From Schistocerca nitens (taxonomy: Eukaryota; Arthropoda; Insecta; Orthoptera; Acrididae): a stretch of DNA of 64,000 nt. A program made the position numbers and the translations under genes. The notes beneath the pieces are model-generated. The model had not been told where the DNA came from. It saw only the letters and a list, made by a program, of their open reading frames with translations, and ran no database searches. The stretch spans positions 171,512,178-171,576,177 of the forward strand of contig NC_064622.1 of the NCBI RefSeq assembly GCF_023898315.1. The letters are read 5' to 3'. This document shows, piece after piece, positions 57,048 through 64,000 of the stretch. Within the stretch, counting starts at the first letter, position 1, and every line of letters starts with the position of its first letter.

Positions 57048-58444
57048 CACTACTGGCCATTAAAGTTGCTACACCAAGAAGAAAGGCAGATGATAAACGG
57101 GTATTCATTGGACAAATATATTATACTAGATCTGACTTGTGATGATATTTTCACGCAATTTGGGTGCATAGATCCTGAGAAATCAGTACCGAGAACAACC
57201 ATCTCTGGCAGTAATAATAGCCTTGATACGCCTGGGCATGAGTCAAACGGAGCTTGGATGGCGTGTACAGGTACAGCTGCCCATGCAGCTTCAACACGAT
57301 ACCACAATTCATCAAGAGTATTGACTGGCGTATTGTGACAAGCCAGTTGCTCGGCCACCATTGACCAGACGTTTTCAATTGGTGAGAGATCTGGAGAATG
57401 TGCTGGCCAGGGCACCAGTCGAACATTTTCTGTATCCAAAAAGGCCCGTAAAGGACATGCAACATGTGGTCGTGCATTATCCTGCTGAAATGTAGGGTTT
57501 CGCAGGGATCGAATGATGGGTAGAACCATGGGTCGTAACACATCTGAAATGTAACGTCCACTGTTCAAAGCGCCGTCAATGCGAACAGGAGGTGACCGAG
57601 ACGTGTAACCAATGGCACCCCATACCATCACGCCGGGTGATACGCCAGTGTGGCGCTGACGAATACACGCTTCCAATGTGCGTTCACCGCGATGTCGCCA
57701 AACACGGATGCGAACATCATGATGATGTAAACAGTTCCTGGTTTCATCCGAAAAAATTACGTTTTACCATTCTTGCACCCAGGTTCGTCGTTGAGTACAC
57801 CATCGCAGGCGCTCCTGTCTCTGATGCAGCGTCAAGGGTAACCGCAGCCATGGTCTCCGAGCTGATAGTCCATGCTGCTGCAATCGTCGTCGAACTGTTC
57901 GTGCAGATGGTTGTCGTCTTGCAAACGTCCCCATCTGTTGACTCAGGGATCGAGACGTGGCTGCACCATCCGTTACAGCCATGCGGATAAGATGCCTTTC
58001 ATCTCGACTGCTAGTGATACGAGGCCGTTGGGATCCAGCACGGCGTTCCGTATTACCCTCCAGAACCCACCGATTCCATATTCTGTTAACAGTCATTGCA
58101 TCTCAACCAACGCGAGCAGAAAAGTCGCGATACAATAAACCGCAATCGCGATAGGCTACAGTCCGAGTTTTATCAATGTCGCAAACGTGCTGGTGCGCAT
58201 TTCTCCTCCTTACACGAGGCATCAGAACAACGTTTCACTAGGAAACGGCTGTTTGTGTCCGAGAACTCGGCTGGAAATCTTCCTCATGTCAGTACGTTGT
58301 AGATGTCGCCACCGGCGCCAACCTTGTGTGAATGCTCTGAAAAGCAAATCATTTGCATATCACAGCTTCTTCTTCCTGTCGGTTAAATTTCGCGTCTGTA
58401 GCACGATCATCTTCGTGTTGTAGCAATTTTAATGGCCAGTAGTG
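57048..58444 (-). mobile_element. Tc1-family DNA transposon (family 'cactactggcc')
   Basis: Inverted ends cactactggccattaaagt (left) and, inverted, cactactggccattaaaatt (right) beside TA on both sides (57046-57047 and 58445-58446). The length is 1397 bp. The transposase on the minus strand is nearly whole with a few inactivating changes. Confidence 0.95.
57184..58222 (-). pseudogene. Tc1-family transposase, near-intact with point defects
   Basis: Begins MPRVRRRNAHQHVCDIDKTR at 58222. A CGA-to-TGA type stop precedes DAMTVNRIWNRW (about 58100). A second stop follows RTWVQEW at about 57763, immediately before NVIFSDETR (first catalytic Asp). Then come GVMVWGAIGYTSRSPP, FQQDNARPHVACPLRAF (second Asp) and WPAHSPDLSPIENVWS (Glu), with 34 residues between Asp and Glu. 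A single-base deletion shifts the frame at about 57240, before the RRIKAIITA-like C-terminus. The DNA-binding half is otherwise complete. The defects are few, so it decayed recently. Confidence 0.9.
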
Positions 58445-58619
58445 TATAATACCCGCTATGTTGTGAACATCACCACAGATTTAGACAAACAGCGCACTGG
58501 TGTATCATGGCGTAACCTTTACAATTGCCGTGAGCTGTGTGTGTACACCGCCTGAAAGAAAGGTGAAGCGCCCAGAAGGGGAAGATGAAACGAAATAAGA
58601 TACTGGTTGAGAGCGTATC

Positions 58620-59770
58620 TGATGTTATTTCATTGATTACAATATCGAGTCAAATTTACAGAGAACTTGGCGGTACGACCCCTCTTACTCTCTTGCATCT
58701 CCTCAGCCCCTGACGCGTGCACCGGTTCAGTAGGGAATGGTGTCACAATGTCGTTATGTCCTCTCCTGAGGGATGTTGCCCCGTAACAGTTGCAACTGGT
58801 CTTTGATATCCTATATACTGGCACTCGGACGGAGTTGACGTGCGAGGTGGCCCCAAACTTGTCGCACAAGTGTCAGATCTGGGAATATTGGTATCCGTAG
58901 AAGTAGCTCAACAGTATGCAGACAGCTCATAGAGGAACGTGCCATGTACGGACCAGTGTTGTCATGTTGAAAAATGGTACCACAGTACTGTGACATAAGA
59001 GGTAATGCATCAGAGTCACAGTTCCCTCAGTCACTTTCAGCAATGACTGACGTCATACACGATGGCTCCCACACGACGACTTCAGGAGCAACAACGCTGG
59101 GACTCTACAAAAGACTGGAAGAAAGGAGTCTCTCCCCTCATCGTTGCCATATCTGCTAAAGATTGTCATCCGTGGTAGTGCTCAAACACAATTAATCGCT
59201 GAAGACAGAGCGACGCCATTTATCAGCAGTCAGTGCTTCCCGGTCACGGCTCCACTCCAAACGCAGCCACTTGTGTTTGGTGATACTGGCGCCCTAGGCG
59301 CATAGGACGGGAATTCCCTAGTACGGGTGCTGCATGTCTCCGACAAATGGTATGGGATAGCTCAGGATGTTGCAGTGTGTCACCTACTTGTCCTCGGATG
59401 GCAGGCGAAGATATGGAAAGCTTAATTTGTGCTTTGGGCTTCTCTTGTAGTGTCTCTCTGCCTCGTGATGACTGGGTGTTGTGTGATGTGCTTAGGTTAG
59501 TTAGGTTTAAGTAGTTCTAACTTCTAGGGGACTGATGACCATAGATGTTAAGTCCCATAGTGCTCAGAGCCATTTGAACCATCTCTTGTAGTGGTCAGAC
59601 ATGGTGGACTGGAACTTGACGAGTGTGTCTGCCCTCCCGTTCTCATACCCTCCAATACTGGACTACAATCACATCCGAACGCTCTACAAACCTGGATATT
59701 CCAATAGTGGATCAATCGGCCAAATAAAGATCCACAACTCCGTCAGGTGCTGATAATGGTGCCTCACAAG
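58620..59770 (-). pseudogene. Tc1-like element with nested SINE-A
   Basis: The minus strand reads CGTIFQHDNTGPYMARSSMS, then a degraded 'PWPARSPDLSPIEHVW' block (RIPIFPDLTLVRQVWG), then LARQLRPSAS at 58996-58811. The position of the catalytic Glu is Arg. With the Asp of HDN it leaves 32 intervening residues, like the intact 39.7-kb element. The N-terminal part, to the right, is interrupted by SINE-A at 59463-59581. Ends were not delimited. Confidence 0.65.
59463..59581 (+). repeat. SINE copy with SINE-A body, 5'-truncated
   Basis: Begins tctctgcctcgtgatgactg, a head/body junction belonging to another SINE, then the SINE-A body to ccatttgaacca. Perfect 12-bp target duplication tctcttgtagtg at 59451-59462 and 59582-59593. 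Confidence 0.9.
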
Positions 59771-60504
59771 AATATAGAGTTTCTTCCTGTCCTTCATAGT
59801 GATGACTGAATATCTGGCACTGTTCACTCCCCATGTATATACTCTACTAGGCCTGGTAACAACACTAAACGCGAACAAGGCTAATGGTGTCTGGTGTCCG
59901 TTCTGCCTGTTGAAGAGAGATTCAAGTCTAATAATTTACATATACCCTGATGGTATGTTCATGTACGAAGTTACACTGACATGCGGCCTTATTTTCAGCT
60001 ACCTCACTTTTTTTCAGGCAGTTTAAACAAGGTGTAAGAGCTTGTAAGAATGTAACAGGACATAGAGAATGGTCCACTGAACAATTTAAGGTAGGGGACC
60101 TGAGCCAGCTTAAGGAATTACGGAAGAAATTTGTCCATTGCATTGTCTAGCATTTCTCAGCTCCAAGTTATTTACAGCTAACATGCGTACAAGTCTACAC
60201 GTACTGTGCTGTTTATTTACAAGTATATTCTTTATTTCCTGTAGGGAAACTAGGAATTGACAAAATTGTAGTTGCGTGTGATGGGATTCGAAACACACCA
60301 GCGATATTTTTCGGGGGGTGTTCAGAATCTGGTTCACCGACTTAATGCTTGAACTCAGGTTGATGACCCTCAATTTCAAAACATTTTGTAAGATACAGTA
60401 CAAATTGTACTTTCATTATGTCAGTGACGGTATTTGCAGTTAGCTGTAACTAATGTGAATAAAAAGTACTCATAATGTGATTTTATTCCTGTTTTCTCCT
60501 TCTG
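59771..60504. other. no gene recognised
   Basis: Short frames only. Nothing recognised. Confidence 0.5.
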
Positions 60505-62935
60505 CACCTACATCTACGTGATTACTCAGCTACTCACAATTAAGTGCCTGGAAGAGGGTTCAATGAACCACCTTCAAGCAGTCTCTCTACCGTTCCACTC
60601 TCGAACGGCGTGCGGGAAAAAACGATCACTTAAATTTTTTTGTACGAGCCCTGATTTCTCCTATTTTATCGTGATGATCATTTCTCCCTATGAAGATGGG
60701 CGTCAACAGAATGTTTTCGCTATCGGAGCAGAAAACTGGTGATTGAAATTTCATGAGAAGATCACGTCGCAACGAAAAATGCCTTTGTTTTAATGATTGC
60801 CACTCCAATTCACGTATCATATCTGTGGCACTATCTCCCTTGTTTCGCGATAATGCAAAACCAGCCGCCCTTCTTTGAACTTTTTCGATGTCATCCGTCA
60901 GTCCCAGCTGATGTGGATCCCACACCGCACAGCAATACTCCAGAATAGGGCGGAGAAGTGTGGTGTAAGCAGTTTCTTTAGTAGACCTGTTGCACCTTCT
61001 AAGTGTCCTGCCAATGAATCGCAGTCTTTGATTTGCTCTACCCACAACGTTATCTATGTGATGGTTCCAGTTTAGATTATTTGTGATTGAAACCCCTAAG
61101 TATTTACTTGAATTTACTGTCTTCAAATTTCTCTGACTTCTCGTGTATTCGAAATTTAGCGGATTTCTTTTAGTACTCATGTGAATAACTTCAAACTTTT
61201 TTTATTCAGGGTCAATTGCCACTTTTCACACCATACAGATCTCTTATCTAAATCATTTTGCAATTCGTTTTGGTCATCTGATGACTGTACAAGACGGTAA
61301 ATGACAGTATCATCTGCAAATGATCTAAGAGGGCTATTCAGATTGTCTCCTATGTCGTTAATATAGAAGAACAACAACAGAAGACCTTTAACACTTCCTT
61401 GGGGAACGTCGGATATTATTTCTGTTTTACTCGATGACTTTGCGTCTATTACTACGAAGTGTGACCTTTCTGACAGTAAATCAGGAATCCAGTCGCACAA
61501 CTGCGGCGATATTCCATAGGGACGCTGTTTTGTTAGAAGACGCTTGTGAGGAATCAGTTTCACAGTAGCTGTCGATAGCACTCATTATTTCTTGAGGATA
61601 AACAGCTAGTTGTGTCAACAGTTCTGTCAATAGATCGTTTTCTTCGAGGTAATTCATAATGTTCGAACAATGTTCAGAAACCCTACTGCAAATCGACGTT
61701 AGTGATATGGACCTGTAATTCTGCGGATTACTCCTATTTCCATTTCTGGGTATTGGTGCGACTTGAGCAATTTTCCAGTCTTTAGGTACGGAACTTTCTG
61801 TGAGCGAGCAGTTGTATATAATTGCTACACAGGAAGCTATTGGATCAGCATACTCTGAAAGTAACCTGACTGGTATACAGTCTGGGCCGGAGGCCTTACT
61901 TTTATTAAGTGATTTAAGCTGCTTAGCTACGCCGAGGATATCTACTTCTACGTTTCTCATCTTGGCAGTTGTTCTTGATTGAAATTCAGGAATATTTACT
62001 TCGTCTTCTTTGGTGAAGGAGTTTCAAAACCGTATTTAATAACTCTGCTTTAGTGGCACTGTCATCAGTGACTTCACCGTTGTTATCGCGCAGTGAAGGT
62101 ATTGATTGCGTCTTGCCACTGGTGTGCTTTATGTATGACCAGAATCTCATTGGGTTCTCAGCCAGATTCTGAGACAGAGTTTCGTTGTGGAAATTATTAA
62201 AAGCATTTGCATTCAAGTACGCCCTATATTTCTAACTTCTGCAAAACTTTTCCAATCTCGGGGATTTTGCGTTCTTTTAAATATGGCATGTTTTTTCGTT
62301 TCTTCTGCAACAGCGCTCTGACCCGTTTTTTGTACCATGGGTGATCAGTACCATCACTTATTAACCTATGTGGCATAAATCTCTCAGCTGCCGTCGATAC
62401 TATCTCATTGAAATGATTCCACATCATTTCACGCTCTCGTGATCAGATCGGAAGGAGTGGAGACTGTCGCCCGCATCTCGTGGTCGTGCGGTAGGGTTCT
62501 CGCTTCCCACGCCCGGGTTCCCGGGTTCGATCCCCGGCGGGGTCAGGGATTTTCTCTGCCTCGTGATGGCTGGGTGTTGTGTGCTGTCCTTAGGTTAGTT
62601 AGGTTTAAGTAGTTCTAAGTTCTAGGGGACTTATGACCACAGCAGTTTAGTCCCATAGTGCTCAGAGCCATTTTTTTTTTTTTTTTTTGGAGACTGTCTC
62701 TTAGAAATGTTTTAAGAGCATTTCTATCAGCTTTCTTAAATAGATGTACTTTGCGTTTCTTTTTGACGTTTGTGGGTGTTACGGTGTTCAGCCGAACAGC
62801 AACTGCCTTGTGGTCGCTGGTTTCTCCGACCCAAGGTTCCCTGCCTCAAATTCTTCAGTGGAGCATCCTCTATGTTCTCTTAAAATTTGTCCACGCTCTT
62901 ACAGAAACAACCTGTATAGTCTCACGCTTCCAATA
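60505..62935 (-). pseudogene. CR1/Jockey-like LINE copy B (endonuclease C-terminus to 3' end)
   Basis: Reading right to left: PWVGETSDHKAVAVRLN, the SDH motif that ends the apurinic-type endonuclease (about 62840), and KKKRKVHLFKKADRNALKTF. After the nested SINE come WNHFNEIVSTAAERFMPHRL and HPWYKKRVRALLQKKRKN. The polymerase contains TESSVPKDWKIAQVAPIPRN, NPQNYRSISLTSI, LSERSHFVVIDAKSS, PQGSVKGLLLLFFYINDI and LRSFADDTVIYRL (catalytic Asp pair, about 61310). The C-terminal segment SSKYLGVSITNNLNWNHHID and RPILEYCCAVWDPHQLG is open from 61180 to 60626. The 3' end is catctacgtgattac (tail on the minus strand). Frameshifts at about five places. Confidence 0.9.
62469..62687 (+). repeat. chimeric tRNA-derived SINE, nested in LINE copy B
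   Basis: The head (gcatctcgtggtcgtgcggt, then cccgggttcgatccccggcg with box B) differs from the SINE-A head. After 'gtcagggattttctctgcct cgtgatggctgggtgttgtg' it switches to the SINE-A body (tccttaggttagttagg..) and ends gagcca followed by (T)18. Perfect 11-bp target duplication tggagactgtc at 62458-62468 and 62688-62698. Confidence 0.95.
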
Positions 62936-63923
62936 ACAATTGTATGTTTGCGTAATAACCTAGCTGCTTGACAACATCTATTTTAAAAAAATTAAAAAAA
63001 GGAAAACGTGTCAAGCGAAGCAAAGTTCTGCATTCGAAGGCTGCCGAGGAAGGTTGTTTGGTCGAAGCAAAAATAGTTTGGAATTTATCCGAACTCTTGT
63101 ACCTGTCAGGCTCGCTATCTATCGAGACATATGTCTCCGACATTAGGGAAGGGTCGGAGGGAGGCAGGGGGCGGGGATATCGGTGGCAGCGCTCAGACGG
63201 CAGCCGGCAGCCCGCGCGGGTTCAGGTAATAAGCGCTGGAACGTTAACTGGAACGGCCGCTGGAATGTTAAACGCGTCGGCATTCCGCCGGTAAAATAGT
63301 GCCCCGTGGCCTGAAGCAGCAAAAACTACGGACGGGGCTCGAGCGGCGACCGGGCCCGCAAGCTCTCAATGAAATGCCTCTCCGCTCGGGTGGGAAGGGG
63401 GGCGGGGGGCGAGAAAAAGCCAAAACAGGAGAGAAAGACCGAAAAAAGGAAGAGGGGGCAGCTGGCCGGCAAGTGCGCGCCCCGTCTGGTCGTAAAACCC
63501 GCTCTGCGCATATTTGGCATCCAATTTGCTATGTGCGCCGGGAGGTGAGAGACGTTCTCACCCTCTGGCCTTCTCCGGAGGGCGCGTCCGTGCTTTCCTA
63601 GAACGAGGCGCTCTTCCTTGCCGCTACTGCTACCGACTAAGGGCCGCTTCTGACACCACGTAATGTTCACGTATGTGTCCTTCTCTTATTTTCATAGATT
63701 ACTCAACTGCGGTCGAGGAGTCACGTTGGACGTCAGTGGAACGGAAGCTAAGGCGATGTCACCGTCAAATGATGGTATGTCCTAGGGATGGGAAAAACCG
63801 ACCGGTTAAAACTGATATCGGTAAAAAATGGAAATGAGTGTATGGCAGAGTTGCCCGGGAGGACCTTATTCGGCCGCCAAGTGCAAGTCTTATTTTCGAC
63901 GCAATATTGGACGACTTGTGCGC
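62936..63923. other. unclassified, with GC-rich island
   Basis: 63140-63650 is GC- and CpG-rich with purine-rich tracts (gggaaggggggcggggggcg). The overlapping frames on both strands (63299-63601 plus, 63326-63670 minus) reflect composition. Not assignable. Confidence 0.4.
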
Positions 63924-64000
63924 CATGGATGTGTGTGATGTCCTTAGGTTAGTTAGGTTTAAGTAGTTCTAAGTTCTAGGGGACTGATGACCTAAGATGT
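63924..64000 (+). repeat. SINE-A body, cut by window end
   Basis: Begins catggatgtgtgtgatgtcc, i.e. just after the tRNA head, and continues into the standard body. The 3' part lies beyond the window. Confidence 0.85.

Noticed and set aside
63299..63670. 100-114-codon frames on both strands
   Set aside because: Overlapping opposite-strand frames in a GC- and purine-rich tract; they reflect composition.

Overview
The window is eukaryotic and almost entirely transposable-element DNA. It is AT-rich with GC-rich islands, has no bacterial-style gene packing, and I find no host gene I can defend. The most abundant repeat is a tRNA-derived SINE (called SINE-A here) whose head, body and 'gagccatttgaaccatt' end I associate from memory with desert-locust (Schistocerca) genomes. 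With the 5S-rRNA-derived SINE, the RTE-type LINE with an (AAC)n tail and the many Tc1/mariner families, this suggests an orthopteran, most likely a locust or grasshopper. No search was run, so the species is an inference.

Layout, 0-22 kb: a mariner carrying a SINE (0.27-1.7 kb); an old LINE fragment (3.1-3.7 kb); AT-rich repeats; an RTE-type LINE split by a 1.7-kb solo LTR (7.4-9.8 kb); a Tc1 remnant split by a second RTE LINE (9.8-11.9 kb); a CR1/Jockey-like LINE split by a long-TIR DNA transposon and a SINE (14.7-16.9 kb); a mariner half (17 kb) abutting an RTE copy with 5' UTR and 3' end but no ORFs (17.8-18.3 kb); then a second CR1/Jockey-like LINE (18.3-20.3 kb) and a Tc1 inside an older Tc1 (20.4-21.9 kb).

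22-42 kb: a 5S-derived SINE, a Tc1-like element with a nested SINE, a Mutator-like (MULE) transposon remnant, a low-feature stretch, a degenerate DDE transposon (about 29 kb), an unclassified block bounded by near-identical 81-bp inverted repeats (30.6-31.4 kb), a LINE carrying a mariner (itself carrying a SINE) and a SINE-inside-SINE (34.2-37.3 kb), SINE fragments, and an intact Tc1 element with an uninterrupted 340-residue transposase (39.7-41.1 kb).

45-64 kb: an older Tc1 containing a Tc1 that contains a 1.8-kb solo LTR (45.2-48.6 kb); a 5.2-kb PIF/Harbinger element with an intact transposase and a frameshifted Myb/SANT-like partner gene (50.35-55.54 kb); more SINEs; two Tc1 families (57-59.8 kb); and a LINE on the minus strand split by a chimeric SINE with an 11-bp target duplication (60.5-62.9 kb).

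The elements form layers rather than a pathway. Autonomous LINEs probably supply the machinery for the SINEs, Tc1/mariner transposases act on TA-flanked inverted-repeat elements, and Harbinger carries a two-protein system. Nested target-site duplications allow much of the insertion order to be read directly.
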